From an uncultured Acetatifactor sp. (lineage in GTDB: Bacteria > Bacillota > Clostridia > Lachnospirales > Lachnospiraceae), in NCBI GenBank assembly GCA_910586775.1, contig CAJUJN010000024.1:1-61750 (forward strand): a DNA stretch of 61,750 nt, read 5' to 3'. Positions 1 through 8,455 of this stretch are shown piece by piece. How positions within the stretch are numbered: position 1 is the first letter of the stretch; every line of letters starts with the position of its first letter. Below the pieces are notes generated by a model. That model was not told the DNA's origin, ran no database searches, and saw nothing but the letters and a program-made list of their open reading frames with translations. Position numbers and translations under genes: made by a program.

Positions 1-834
1 TACGGTATCGCATGCTGCGTATCCTCCATGGTAATCGGTAAGGAAATGCAGTTCTTCGGCGCACGCGCAAACGTTGCAAAATGTCTGCTTTACGCTCTGA
101 ACGGCGGCGTGGACGAAGTAACCAAGAAACAGGTAGGCCCCAAGTATCGTCCTGTAGAAGGCGATGTGCTTGAGTACAATGATGTATGGAGCAAATTCGT
201 TGACATGCTGGAGTGGCAGGCAGATGTATATGTAAATACTCTGAACATCATCCACTATATGCATGACAAATACTGCTATGAGAGAGCTGAGATGGCTCTG
301 CATGACAGAGATGTAAAGCGTTACTTCGCAACAGGTGTGGCTGGTCTGTCCATCGTGGCCGACTCCCTCTCCGCTATCAAGTACGCTAAGGTTGAAGTGG
401 TTCGTGATGAAGACGGTGTTATAGTCGACTTTAAGACCACCGGAGACTTCCCGAAGTATGGTAATGATGATGACCGTGTAGACGAGATTGCCCAGCTGGT
501 TGTTCACACCTTTATGACTGCCATCAGGAGACATCATACCTACAGGAATGGTATCCCTACCACATCCATCCTGACCATTACATCCAACGTTACCTATGGT
601 AAGGCTACCGGTAATACTCCGGACGGACGTAAGAAGGGACAGCCTTTCGCTCCCGGCGCTAACCCGATGCACGGCCGTGATACCCACGGTGCAGTCGCAT
701 CCCTGGCTTCCGTATCCAAGCTGCCTTTCAATGATGCACAGGACGGTATCTCCAATACCTTCACCATCATCCCGGGCGCTCTGGGCAAGGAAGACAAAGT
801 CTTCTCCGGTGACATCGAACTTGACTTAAAATAA
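1..834 (+). CDS. pflB: Pyruvate formate-lyase, catalytic part (5' end outside window; lacks glycyl-radical domain)
   Basis: Formate C-acetyltransferase cleaves pyruvate with CoA to acetyl-CoA and formate in anaerobic fermentation. The reading frame is open from base 1, and the catalytic Cys-Cys pair is at codons 5-6 (bases 13-18), followed by the conserved stretches FFGARAN, NIIHYMHDKY and GANPMHGRD. The protein ends at DIELDLK, just where one-piece PFLs continue through a short linker into the glycyl-radical domain. That domain is encoded separately at 1374-1616. The stop codon lies inside the first copy of a 49-bp tandem repeat. The family call is certain. That the truncated chain is active with the separate radical domain is inference. 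The N-terminal part lies upstream of the window. Confidence 0.96.
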   Translation, partial: YGIACCVSSMVIGKEMQFFGARANVAKCLLYALNGGVDEVTKKQVGPKYRPVEGDVLEYNDVWSKFVDMLEWQADVYVNTLNIIHYMHDKYCYERAEMALHDRDVKRYFATGVAGLSIVADSLSAIKYAKVEVVRDEDGVIVDFKTTGDFPKYGNDDDRVDEIAQLVVHTFMTAIRRHHTYRNGIPTTSILTITSNVTYGKATGNTPDGRKKGQPFAPGANPMHGRDTHGAVASLASVSKLPFNDAQDGISNTFTIIPGALGKEDKVFSGDIELDLK

Positions 835-939
835 GACTCGCGAACACCAAGATGTCACTGACATCGGACTTGACCTAAAATAAGACTCGCGAACACCAGG
901 ATGTCACTGACATCGGACTTGATTTGAAATATGACACTG
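811..939 (+). repeat. 49-bp tandem repeat (2 full, 1 partial copy) over the end of pflB
   Basis: Units start at 811, 860 and 909. Each begins GACATCG(A/G)ACTTGA and repeats the last codons of pflB; the first two copies contain the TAAAATAAGACTCGCG segment. The pflB stop codon is in copy 1. Copy 2 is in another frame, and copy 3 has lost the stop-like TAA. The array lies exactly where the PFL linker should continue, so it may be the scar of the event that split the gene. Confidence 0.9.
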
Positions 940-1069
940 TATTATTGCTGTAACTGTTGCTTCTGTCAAATCAGAAGCAGGCTGGCAGCTTATTCCCGGG
1001 CAGCACAGGAATGCCGGAAATCTTCCGTAATATCCTTCTGCTGTCCGCGGACATGAAGAAGGAGGCACC

Positions 1070-1273
1070 ATGGACGAGAACAAAATGATCGATGACCTTA
1101 TCAATATGCTGGACTCCGGTATGGCAAAAGGCGTAGGACATGTAAATGTGGACTGCGACGAAGAGGTTGACGAGTCAAAAAATGTTCAGACAATGGGCTG
1201 TACGGATTGTTCCAGAACACCGTTGGCCTGCAGTGTCCCTACTCTTGAGCAGGGACTGGACGATTATCATTAA
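1070..1273 (+). CDS. 67-aa Cys-containing protein resembling the start of the glycyl-radical domain
   Basis: A small gene with a strong ribosome binding site (AAGGAGG a few bases before the ATG) lies between pflB and the separate radical-domain gene. Residues 1-29 can be aligned by eye with residues 1-31 of the downstream gene: both have a (V/I)D(N/D)L(V/I)N(M/L)LD segment, then a glycine-rich segment, then HxNV. From there it diverges and has no glycyl-radical loop. Instead it carries Cys29, Cys44, Cys47 and Cys54. I do not recognise a named family. It may be a partial paralogue of the radical domain turned to another use, or a decaying duplicate; the intact RBS and acidic, Cys-bearing tail argue for a real product. 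Confidence 0.6.
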   Translation: MDENKMIDDLINMLDSGMAKGVGHVNVDCDEEVDESKNVQTMGCTDCSRTPLACSVPTLEQGLDDYH

Positions 1274-1373
1274 TTATCCAGTCTTAAGGAAATGTCTTCT
1301 GACAATTCCTTTGAAACAGACAGCATTTTTAACCATTCAAAATTATATAATTATATTAAGGAGGAAAATCGTT

Positions 1374-1616
1374 ATGGCAACAAATACTGCACAGGTTGAT
1401 AACCTTGTTAACTTACTCGACGGCTATGCTACAAAGGGTGGCCATCATCTGAATGTAAATGTATTGAACAGAGATATGCTGTTGGATGCACAGAAGCATC
1501 CTGAGAACTATCCTCAGCTGACTATCCGTGTATCCGGATACGCAGTTAACTTCATCAAGCTGACTCCCGAGCAGCAGGCAGATGTTATCTCCCGTACTTT
1601 CCATGAGTCAGTATAA
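1374..1616 (+). CDS. grcA: Stand-alone glycyl-radical domain of pyruvate formate-lyase (GrcA-like)
   Basis: This 80-residue protein corresponds to the C-terminal radical domain of PFL: LNVNVLNRDMLLDA, then PQLTIRVSGYAVNF with the radical Gly at residue 55, then the end FHESV. In the family the activase removes a hydrogen from this glycine, and the radical passes to the active-site cysteines. E. coli GrcA/YfiD is a similar free-standing radical domain that repairs oxygen-cleaved PFL. Here, however, the main PFL gene has no such domain of its own, so this product is probably an essential subunit rather than a spare part. The ATG at 1374 follows AAGGAGG; an upstream ATG in the same frame has no RBS. 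The activase gene follows. Confidence 0.9.
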   Translation: MATNTAQVDNLVNLLDGYATKGGHHLNVNVLNRDMLLDAQKHPENYPQLTIRVSGYAVNFIKLTPEQQADVISRTFHESV

Positions 1617-1639
1617 CCAAAAGAGTTAGTCACATGAAA

Positions 1640-1664
1640 CCCCGGGGAGTATTTCTTCCCGGGG
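1640..1664 (+). terminator. GC-rich hairpin between the radical-domain gene and pflA
   Basis: CCCCGGGGAG and CTTCCCGGGG form a 10-bp stem (one G-U) with a 5-base loop. No run of T follows, so it is more likely a partial terminator or an mRNA-stabilising or processing element that lowers activase output relative to the upstream genes. Confidence 0.5.
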
Positions 1665-1715
1665 ATTTCCGTAGAGAAATGCAGTGTCATACATTGCAGA
1701 AAGTGTGGTAACCTT

Positions 1716-2483
1716 ATGCAGGGAAGAATTCATTCATTAGAAAGCTTTGGAACCGTTGACGGTCCCGGTACACGGTTCGTGGTATTTGTACAGGGCTGTC
1801 CCATGCGCTGTGCCTACTGCCATAATCCCGACACATGGGAATTGAATGGAGGTACGCTTATGGAACCTTCCTACATCATCGAACAGTATGAGAAAAACAA
1901 AGCCTTTTACGGCAACGGAGGGGGATTGACCGTTACCGGCGGCGAGCCTTTAATGCAGGTAGACTTTGTTACCGAGTTATTTACCCTTGCCAAAGAAAAA
2001 GACATTCATACTTGCATAGACAGTTCGGGAATCGCCTTTAACCCCGGCAATGCTTCCCTGATGGAAAAATTGGATAAGCTGATGTCACTGACAGACCTGG
2101 TGATGCTGGATATCAAGCATATCGATCCGGAAAAGCACAGGGAGCTCACCTTACAACCCAATGAAAACATCCTGAAATTCGCCGCATATCTGAATGAAAA
2201 GCATGTGGATATGTGGATTCGGCATGTAGTGGTTCCCGGTATCACGGATGATGAGAAATATCTGTTTGACCTGGGTTATTTCATCGGACAATTTACCAAC
2301 CTGAAGGCCCTGGACGTACTTCCCTATCACACAATGGGTGAAAAGAAATACGAGAGCCTGGGAATGGAGTACAGACTGAAGGGGATTCCGCCCATGGATA
2401 AAGACAAATTGCTTGACAAAAAGAACGCAATCCTTGACGGAATCAAAAAGAGAAGGGCAGAAAATGCCCCGAAAGAAAATTAA
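1716..2483 (+). CDS. pflA: Pyruvate formate-lyase activating enzyme
   Basis: A radical-SAM enzyme that uses a [4Fe-4S] cluster and S-adenosylmethionine to make the glycyl radical of PFL. The cluster motif CxxxCxxC is at Cys28, Cys32 and Cys35 (GCPMRCAYC). The family start FGTVDGPGTR precedes it, and the SAM-binding TGGEP motif is near residue 76. Its 255 residues are normal for PflA. The start at 1716 has only a weak RBS and follows a strong hairpin, consistent with lower expression than the substrate genes. It belongs to the operon that starts upstream of the window. Confidence in the family is very high. Confidence 0.96.
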   Translation: MQGRIHSLESFGTVDGPGTRFVVFVQGCPMRCAYCHNPDTWELNGGTLMEPSYIIEQYEKNKAFYGNGGGLTVTGGEPLMQVDFVTELFTLAKEKDIHTCIDSSGIAFNPGNASLMEKLDKLMSLTDLVMLDIKHIDPEKHRELTLQPNENILKFAAYLNEKHVDMWIRHVVVPGITDDEKYLFDLGYFIGQFTNLKALDVLPYHTMGEKKYESLGMEYRLKGIPPMDKDKLLDKKNAILDGIKKRRAENAPKEN

Positions 2484-2513
2484 CTATTTTTTAATTATAA
2501 GGAGGATATTATT

Positions 2514-2684
2514 ATGGCATACGTAATCAGCGATTCTTGTGTAGCATGTGGAGCATGTGAGTCTCAGTGCCCTGTTGGTGCAATCAGCATGGGAGACGGC
2601 AAGTTCGAAATCGATCCCGATAAGTGCATCGAGTGCGGAGCATGTGCAGGACAGTGCCCTACCGGAGCTATCTCTCAGGGCTAA
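2514..2684 (+). CDS. 2[4Fe-4S] ferredoxin
   Basis: A 56-residue small ferredoxin with two CxxCxxCxxxCP motifs: Cys9/12/15/19 and Cys38/41/44/48. It is a low-potential electron carrier. It starts 30 bases after pflA with the RBS AAGGAGG, so it is probably co-transcribed and may supply electrons to the activase cluster; that link is inference from position. Clostridial ferredoxins are typically about 55 residues. Confidence 0.95.
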   Translation: MAYVISDSCVACGACESQCPVGAISMGDGKFEIDPDKCIECGACAGQCPTGAISQG

Positions 2685-2749
2685 AGCCCCGGCAAAGCAG
2701 GGAACGTATATTTTCCCCGTAAATTTATCATGAATCATAATACAGGGCT

Positions 2750-2782
2750 GGCGCTTCTTTACAGGAAGCGCCTCTTCTTTTT
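2750..2782 (+). terminator. Intrinsic terminator of the pfl operon
   Basis: GGCGCTTC (2750-2757) pairs with GAAGCGCC (2765-2772) and is followed by TCTTCTTTTT. It terminates the plus-strand operon and overlaps the last codons of the convergent minus-strand regulator gene. Confidence 0.85.
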
Positions 2783-3574
2783 CTCTGCAACGTCTTTCTG
2801 TCCTTCTTCAGGCTGTTCCGGTCCGCTTTCTTCTTTCGGCTGCTTTTCCGGCTTCATTTTTCCAAGTCGCTTTGTTTTCTTGCGCAGAAGCTCGTCCATT
2901 TTCTTGAAATGTTCCTCGTCACGCTGGGCGAGCATCTTATCTCTGGCCTCTTCTCTCTCTTCCTGCATGCGAAACTGATAATCAAGTTCCTTTACTACGC
3001 TTTCCCGTATTTCCCGGCACAGTTTTCCGTTATTCTCCTGTAATGTCTGCCGAATCAACTGCTGCAGGAGCCACTGTAATCGCCTGGACTTGTCCTCTCT
3101 GGACTCCTGTGCCACTTCTTGTTGCACATTTTTATTCGATATAATATCAATCGCCATACGTCCTGTCTCCCTGCCCCTGCTGCCGGAAGCCGTGTTCATC
3201 CCTTCTGCCTGACTCCACCCCATGATATCCTGCCGCTCTGTTCTCTCCGTATCCCTGTTGACCTGATGCTCTGTTTCTCCTGCAGTCTGCTCCATGCTCT
3301 CATGTCGTTCTGCCCTCATTACTCCGGCATCCTCTGACGGCAATACATCCAGCTTTCCATCTCTCAAGATCATTTTAATCGCCTTCAACTGTAAACCCCT
3401 TTCTTTCATTCCCTTAATCTGTTTAAAACGTTCCACATCCTCCGCTGTATAATAACGATGTCCCAACTCATTGCGCTTTATGGGGAGGTGCAGTTCATCC
3501 TCCCAATACCGCAGCACATGGCTCTCCACCTTTACCTCTTTTGCAGCATCCGAAATAAGCAGATAGTTTTCCAT
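2759..3574 (-). CDS. MerR-type transcriptional regulator with long charged C-terminal tail
   Basis: The N-terminal 70 residues are a MerR winged helix: MENYLLISDAAKEV, then VLRYWEDEL, then GHRYYTAEDVERFKQI, the usual MerR turn pattern. The remaining roughly 200 residues are rich in Glu, Arg, Lys and Gln and end with a predicted coiled coil and a KKKRR tail; they are not a known ligand domain. The start chosen at 3574 has AAAGGAG upstream; the frame extends 34 codons further without an RBS. It lies downstream of dnaB on the same strand. Ligand and targets are unknown. Confidence 0.8.
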   Translation of the reverse strand: MENYLLISDAAKEVKVESHVLRYWEDELHLPIKRNELGHRYYTAEDVERFKQIKGMKERGLQLKAIKMILRDGKLDVLPSEDAGVMRAERHESMEQTAGETEHQVNRDTERTERQDIMGWSQAEGMNTASGSRGRETGRMAIDIISNKNVQQEVAQESREDKSRRLQWLLQQLIRQTLQENNGKLCREIRESVVKELDYQFRMQEEREEARDKMLAQRDEEHFKKMDELLRKKTKRLGKMKPEKQPKEESGPEQPEEGQKDVAEKKKRRFL

Positions 3575-3720
3575 TTTTTCTCCTTTCTGCAGGCATCCCT
3601 CTGTGCACCTCCGTCCGGCAATCTGCCTTTGGATACTCTGCATATAAACAAAAAAAGAATGAGCAAATGCACCCATTCTCTTTCGTATTTTTCGATATTC
3701 ATCTTCTTCTGCACATCCGG

Positions 3721-5064
3721 TTAATCCGTCTGCCTGTGCTCCAGGTTGACGAAACGCTGGTATTCGGGCAGCCAGGCCAATTCCACCGTACCGATAGGAC
3801 CGTTTCTCTGTTTTGCTATAATAATCTCGGCAATGCCTTTCTTCTCTGAATCATGATTATAATAATCATCTCGGTATATGAACATAACCACATCTGCATC
3901 CTGCTCAATAGCCCCGGATTCACGCAGGTCGGAAAGCATGGGACGATGATCCGGTCGCTGCTCCACAGCCCGGGAAAGCTGTGACAATGCAATCACAGGT
4001 ACGCTCAACTCCCTCGCCAGTGCTTTCAGGGAACGTGAAATGTCAGAAATCTCCTGCTGTCTTGAATCTGACGATTTACCGTTTCCCGTCATCAGCTGAA
4101 GATAATCTATAATAATCATGGACAGATCATGCTCCAGCTTGTATTTACGGCATTTGGAACGCAGTTCCGCAATGCTGATACCCGGCGTGTCGTCAATAAT
4201 CAGGGAAGATTTCCCTATGACGCCGGCGCTTTCTATCAGTCTCTCCCATTCCTGATCATTCATCTGCCCCGTACGCAGCTTCTGGGAATCCACATTGGAT
4301 TCCATGGAAAACATACGGTTCACAAGCTGTTCCTTGCTCATTTCCAGACTGAAGATTGCCAGGGTAAGATTCTTCCTGAACGCCACATAATGGGCAATAT
4401 TCAACTCAAATGCCGTCTTGCCCATGGAAGGCCTCGCTGCGACCAAAATCAGGTCAGACGGCTGCATTCCCGCCGTACGATAGTCAAGATCCAGAAATCC
4501 CGTGGGAATCCCCGTAACGCTGCCTTTATTCTTCGCAGCAAACTCAATCTTGTCCATGGCATTCATAACCACCTGGCGAATCGGAACGTAAGCATCCGTG
4601 CTGCGCCTCTGCACCAACTGAAATACACGTTTTTCCGTATCTTCCAGTATGTATTCCAGTGTCTCCTTCCCGCTGTAGCAGGTATTTGCAATCTCTTCGT
4701 TCAGGCGGATAAGCTTGCGCAATGTGGCCTTTTCCGAAACGATGTTGGCATATTGTTTAATATTTGCAGACGTAATCGGTGCTGTCAGGATTTCCCTGAT
4801 AAACTCCAGGCTGCTGACCTCTGGCGGCACATCCTTCATGCGCAGGCGCTCCTGCAATGTAACCAGGTCCACCGCACTGCCGCTGTCATTTAATTCACAT
4901 ATTGTATCAAACAGGATGCCGTACTGCTTATTATAAAAGTCATCTCCTGCCAACAGTTCGGAAGCCGCCATAATGGCATCTCTGTCCATCAGCATGGAGC
5001 CGATTACGGACTGCTCCGCTTCCAGGCTATGGGGCAATATCCGCTTCAGTACATTTTCTTCCAT
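3721..5064 (-). CDS. dnaB: Replicative DNA helicase DnaB
   Basis: Hexameric 5'-3' helicase that unwinds DNA at the replication fork (DnaC in Bacillus naming). The N-terminal domain opens with LPHSLEAEQSVIGSML; the RecA-like domain has Walker A RPSMGKTA at residues 211-218, IIIDYLQLM as Walker B, and the family segment RESGAIEQDADVVMF. Its 447 residues are normal. It follows gdpP and rplI on the same strand, the standard Firmicutes order, with 77 bases between rplI and dnaB. An AAAGGTG sequence precedes the ATG. Confidence 0.97.
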   Translation of the reverse strand: MEENVLKRILPHSLEAEQSVIGSMLMDRDAIMAASELLAGDDFYNKQYGILFDTICELNDSGSAVDLVTLQERLRMKDVPPEVSSLEFIREILTAPITSANIKQYANIVSEKATLRKLIRLNEEIANTCYSGKETLEYILEDTEKRVFQLVQRRSTDAYVPIRQVVMNAMDKIEFAAKNKGSVTGIPTGFLDLDYRTAGMQPSDLILVAARPSMGKTAFELNIAHYVAFRKNLTLAIFSLEMSKEQLVNRMFSMESNVDSQKLRTGQMNDQEWERLIESAGVIGKSSLIIDDTPGISIAELRSKCRKYKLEHDLSMIIIDYLQLMTGNGKSSDSRQQEISDISRSLKALARELSVPVIALSQLSRAVEQRPDHRPMLSDLRESGAIEQDADVVMFIYRDDYYNHDSEKKGIAEIIIAKQRNGPIGTVELAWLPEYQRFVNLEHRQTD

Positions 5065-5141
5065 GAAATCACACCTTTAAGTAATCAGCATTCATCGCTG
5101 TCAGCGCTTCTGTAAGCAGGAAATGCCTCCTGCCTCACATT

Positions 5142-5588
5142 TTAACTTTCCACAACCTTCACTGTCAGCTTTGCCGTCACCTGAGAATGCAGCTTGACAT
5201 TTACCTCATAGGAACCGAAACTCTTCAGGTTTTCTGCCAGTTGAATTTTCTTCTTGTCTATTTCTATATTGTGCTGTTCCATACAGGCTGTGGCAATCTC
5301 CTTGCTGGACACGGAGCCGAAGGCCCTGCCGCCCTCCCCGGCCTTAATCTTTACGATAACCTGCTTAGGCTCCAATTCTGCCGCCAGCGCTTTCGCAGCC
5401 TCCAGCTGCTCCTTTGCAAGCTTGTCCTCATTCGCCTTGTGAAGCTTTAAGTCATTCATATTCCTGGCCGTGGCTTCCACACCGATTTTTTTCGGCAGGA
5501 TATAATTTCTTGCGTATCCTTCACTGGCCTCGATTACATCACCCTTCTTGCCCAGTTTTTTCTCATCCTGTAATAATATGATTTTCAT
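5142..5588 (-). CDS. rplI: 50S ribosomal protein L9
   Basis: A 148-residue protein starting MKIILLQDEKKLGKKGDVIE, the L9 signature, followed by the YARNYILPK segment that binds 23S rRNA. It is followed by a long helix rich in Ala, Glu and Lys and by the C-terminal RNA-binding domain (GGRAFGSVSSKEIA). Length matches the family. It lies between gdpP and dnaB, as in most Firmicutes. RBS AAGGGA precedes the ATG. Confidence 0.97.
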   Translation of the reverse strand: MKIILLQDEKKLGKKGDVIEASEGYARNYILPKKIGVEATARNMNDLKLHKANEDKLAKEQLEAAKALAAELEPKQVIVKIKAGEGGRAFGSVSSKEIATACMEQHNIEIDKKKIQLAENLKSFGSYEVNVKLHSQVTAKLTVKVVES

Positions 5589-5688
5589 TCATATCCCTTC
5601 TTTCCTGTATACTTCAGAACCTTCAATCCGACACCCGCTTCCACAGGCTATCCGGAATTATGCCTGAGTCGGCTGCATGGGGCTTTCA

Positions 5689-7737
5689 TTAGATTTCACC
5701 CTTCTCCAACATACTGTCAATGGTACGCTTCAACACGCCTATGGCTTCAATAATGCCTGTCCCCTCCATCTGGCACGCAGCGGTATTCAGATGTCCGCCT
5801 CCGCCCATGCGCTCCATAATCAGCTGCACATTTACTTCATCTATGGAGCGGGCACTGATATAAATCTTTCCCTGGTAATCCGTCAGCACAAAACTCGCCT
5901 TAATTCCCCTGATATTCAACAGCTCATTCGCCGCCTGGGCACCGATAATGGTAGGGCTGGGCAAATCATCCGCCGTACAGATGGAAATTGCGAAATACTG
6001 TTTATAAATCTCTGCCTGGCTGACTGCGTCCGCCTTCGCCTTGTACCCCTGTGCGTCCTCACGGAACAGCTTCCGTACCCTGGTCACGTCCGCACCGTTG
6101 CGGCGCAGGAATGCGGCAGCCTCAAAAGTACGCACTCCCGTCTTTATCATAAAATTATTCGTGTCAATCATAATACCCGAATACATACAGTCAGCTTCCT
6201 CAGGCCGAATCCTGATATTGTCATAAATATACTGCAGGATCTCCGACACCATCTCACAGGTCGAAGAGGCATATGGCTCCACATAGGAAAGAATTGCGTT
6301 TTCAATCGTCTCCGTACCCTGCCTGTGATGATCCAGAACCACCACTGATTTACAGTATTTCAACAGTTCGGGGCACTCCGTTATGGACGGTTTGTTGACA
6401 TCTACCACTATCAGCACGGTATTGCTTCCGGCTGCCTCTATGGCCTGCTGATTGCCGATAATCATATCTCCGTATTCCTGATTACTCCCAAACAGTTCCA
6501 CCGTAGGCTGTATTGACGGAATCACCTCATTCAGGACAATATGCGCCTTCCGTCCCAGAGTCAGCGCAATTCTGTATATTCCCACTGCAGCGCCAAAGCT
6601 GTCCGCATCCGGCATACGATGTCCCATCACTAGCACCTGATCCTTGCCGGTAATGATTTCCCGAAGCGCCTGTGCCTTCACACGGGCTTTCACACGGGTA
6701 TTCTTCTCCACCTGCTGGCTCTTGCCACCGTAGTATGTAATACTCTCCGGTGTCTTGATCACGGCCTGGTCGCCGCCCCGCCCTAATGCAAGGTCTATGG
6801 CGTTCCGGGAAAATTCATAATTCTGCGCATAGGACAGTCCGTCAAGCCCTACGCCGATACTGATGGTCACCGCCATCTCGTTGCCGATATTGACCATCTT
6901 GACCTCTTCCAGAAGGTCAAAACGCGATTCCTGAAGCTGTGCCACCATACGCTTACGCATGATAATCAGATACTTGTCCTTCTCCAGCTTCTTGCAGATG
7001 CCGTCAAGGGCGGAAATATATTTGTTTACTTTTCTGTCGATCAAAGCGATAAGCAGGGAACGGCGCACTTCCTCCACCCCGTCCAATGCCTCGTCATAGT
7101 TATCCAGATAAATCATCCCCACCGCAAGGCTCTGGTCATCCACCTCGCGCAGGGCGATGCGAAGAGCAGTCTCGTCATACAGATAGACCGCCGTCAAATA
7201 TCCCTGATACCCTTCTGCGTCTATCATATCGCTGTGCTCAGCCATTTCCTCCAGGGAAATCTTTCTGAACTTGGCCACATACTCGCTTCCCTCGTACTCA
7301 AGCTCATACTGTGCCTCATCCACCCCGCTGTTATCCGGCAGCCTGTCCCTGGTAATGGTCGGAAACAGAGAAGTAATGGACTTTTTATACCCTTTCGGCT
7401 GATGAACAACGTTCTCAAAAGCAGCATTGGTCCAGATCACTTTACCGCCGTCATCCAACAATGCATAAGGCAAGTCCAGATCTCTCAGAAGCTTGCGCTG
7501 AATCTGCCCGTATTCGGTAGCAAAGCTGATCAGCTCATTTATGATAACAGGTTTATTATAAAAATACAAGGATAATGTAATTGCAAAATAAAATACAATA
7601 TACCCGGCCAGGAATGCACCCGCCCGCACATCAATCACAAATACGGCCACATCCACGACACTGAGGAGCAGGCCCAGATAGATACAAAACTGTATATAAG
7701 TCTTGATGCGGCCCTTCAACTTTATTCTCTTTTTCAT
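5689..7737 (-). CDS. gdpP: Cyclic-di-AMP phosphodiesterase GdpP (DHH/DHHA1)
   Basis: Membrane-bound enzyme that degrades c-di-AMP, a messenger for cell-wall and potassium homeostasis. Two transmembrane segments lie in the first 60 residues, then a PAS-like region, a degenerate GGDEF domain, and the DHH domain with GHRMPDADSFGAA and VVLDHHRQG as metal-binding motifs. DHHA1 at the end has the GGGGH motif. It has 682 residues from the ATG at 7737, which has GAGG at the right distance; an in-frame GTG at 7767 lacks an RBS. It heads the gdpP-rplI-dnaB run. Confidence 0.95.
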   Translation of the reverse strand: MKKRIKLKGRIKTYIQFCIYLGLLLSVVDVAVFVIDVRAGAFLAGYIVFYFAITLSLYFYNKPVIINELISFATEYGQIQRKLLRDLDLPYALLDDGGKVIWTNAAFENVVHQPKGYKKSITSLFPTITRDRLPDNSGVDEAQYELEYEGSEYVAKFRKISLEEMAEHSDMIDAEGYQGYLTAVYLYDETALRIALREVDDQSLAVGMIYLDNYDEALDGVEEVRRSLLIALIDRKVNKYISALDGICKKLEKDKYLIIMRKRMVAQLQESRFDLLEEVKMVNIGNEMAVTISIGVGLDGLSYAQNYEFSRNAIDLALGRGGDQAVIKTPESITYYGGKSQQVEKNTRVKARVKAQALREIITGKDQVLVMGHRMPDADSFGAAVGIYRIALTLGRKAHIVLNEVIPSIQPTVELFGSNQEYGDMIIGNQQAIEAAGSNTVLIVVDVNKPSITECPELLKYCKSVVVLDHHRQGTETIENAILSYVEPYASSTCEMVSEILQYIYDNIRIRPEEADCMYSGIMIDTNNFMIKTGVRTFEAAAFLRRNGADVTRVRKLFREDAQGYKAKADAVSQAEIYKQYFAISICTADDLPSPTIIGAQAANELLNIRGIKASFVLTDYQGKIYISARSIDEVNVQLIMERMGGGGHLNTAACQMEGTGIIEAIGVLKRTIDSMLEKGEI

Positions 7738-7940
7738 ATGGATACCTCGCAGAGTTCCAGATTTCACTCCGCTGTTTCTTCCTAATTTCAGATTGCAATA
7801 AAACCGGCATGCAGATAGAATCCGCCCATGGAAACATTATAACATACTCTTTTACACTATGCCACAATTTAATTTGTCTAAAATGGAAATGTTTTGTAGA
7901 AACGGAACTTTTTGCTCAGATCACAGAAATATTTTTGCAC

Positions 7941-7976
7941 ATAAGGCCAACTGTCTTTCCGGACAGCTGGCCTTAT
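7941..7976 (-). terminator. 15-bp stem-loop between rpsR and gdpP
   Basis: ATAAGGCCAACTGTC and GACAGCTGGCCTTAT pair over 15 bp around a 6-base loop. In minus-strand RNA the single odd position is a G-U pair, so the stem is best on the strand of the genes. No T run follows on that strand. It may end or process the rpsF-ssb-rpsR transcript or lie in the gdpP leader. Confidence 0.5.
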
Positions 7977-8002
7977 CTTTTGATCCACGAACTGCATGAC
8001 AT

Positions 8003-8117
8003 TTCCCCGGAATTGCCATGGGCACTTCCCTGGAATTGCCATGGGTACTTCCCCGGAATTGCCATGGGCACTTCCCTGGAATTGCCATGGGCACTCCCTT
8101 GGAATTGCCATGGGCAT
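8003..8117. repeat. Five tandem 23-bp repeats containing CCATGG
   Basis: Exactly five units of 23 bp (starts 8003, 8026, 8049, 8072, 8095). The consensus is TTCCC(C/T)GGAATTGCCATGGG(C/T)A(C/T), with alternation of C and T at the first variable base. Each unit holds the palindrome CCATGG. The array occupies the space between the rpsR stop and the gdpP promoter region, which otherwise holds no gene. Confidence 0.9.
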
Positions 8118-8139
8118 TTCATCATGCACAATTCATCAC

Positions 8140-8403
8140 TTAATCCTGAACATAAGGCATCAGTGCAACGTGGCGCGCTCTCTTGATCGCAACCGTCAAG
8201 GCTCTCTGATGCTTTGCACAGTTGCCGGTGATACGGCGGGGAAGAATCTTCCCCCTCTCGGAAACGTATCTCTTCAGCTTGTTGGTATCCTTGTAATCAA
8301 TTACATTATCCTTGCCGCAGAATACACAAACTTTCCTCTTCCTGCGGACCCCGCCCCTCTTCCTGATAGGGCCATCGGATTTCTCTGCTTTATTGTAAGC
8401 CAT
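8140..8403 (-). CDS. rpsR: 30S ribosomal protein S18
   Basis: An 87-residue S18 that pairs with S6 on the platform of the small subunit. The core YKDTNKLKRYVSERGKILP is typical. It is a zinc-binding (C+) version, with Cys residues in VCVFCGK and a Cys and His in NCAKHQ. The start at 8403 follows GGAGGCAGCG; six upstream in-frame codons lack an RBS. It is the third gene of the rpsF-ssb-rpsR operon. Confidence 0.96.
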   Translation of the reverse strand: MAYNKAEKSDGPIRKRGGVRRKRKVCVFCGKDNVIDYKDTNKLKRYVSERGKILPRRITGNCAKHQRALTVAIKRARHVALMPYVQD

Positions 8404-8455
8404 ATCGCTGCCTCCTGTCATACATAATCAAATTTACTCTACACTAACCGGAAAC

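Noticed and set aside
8003..8117. CRISPR array
   Set aside because: The 23-bp units are directly adjacent with no spacers, and there are no cas genes in the window.
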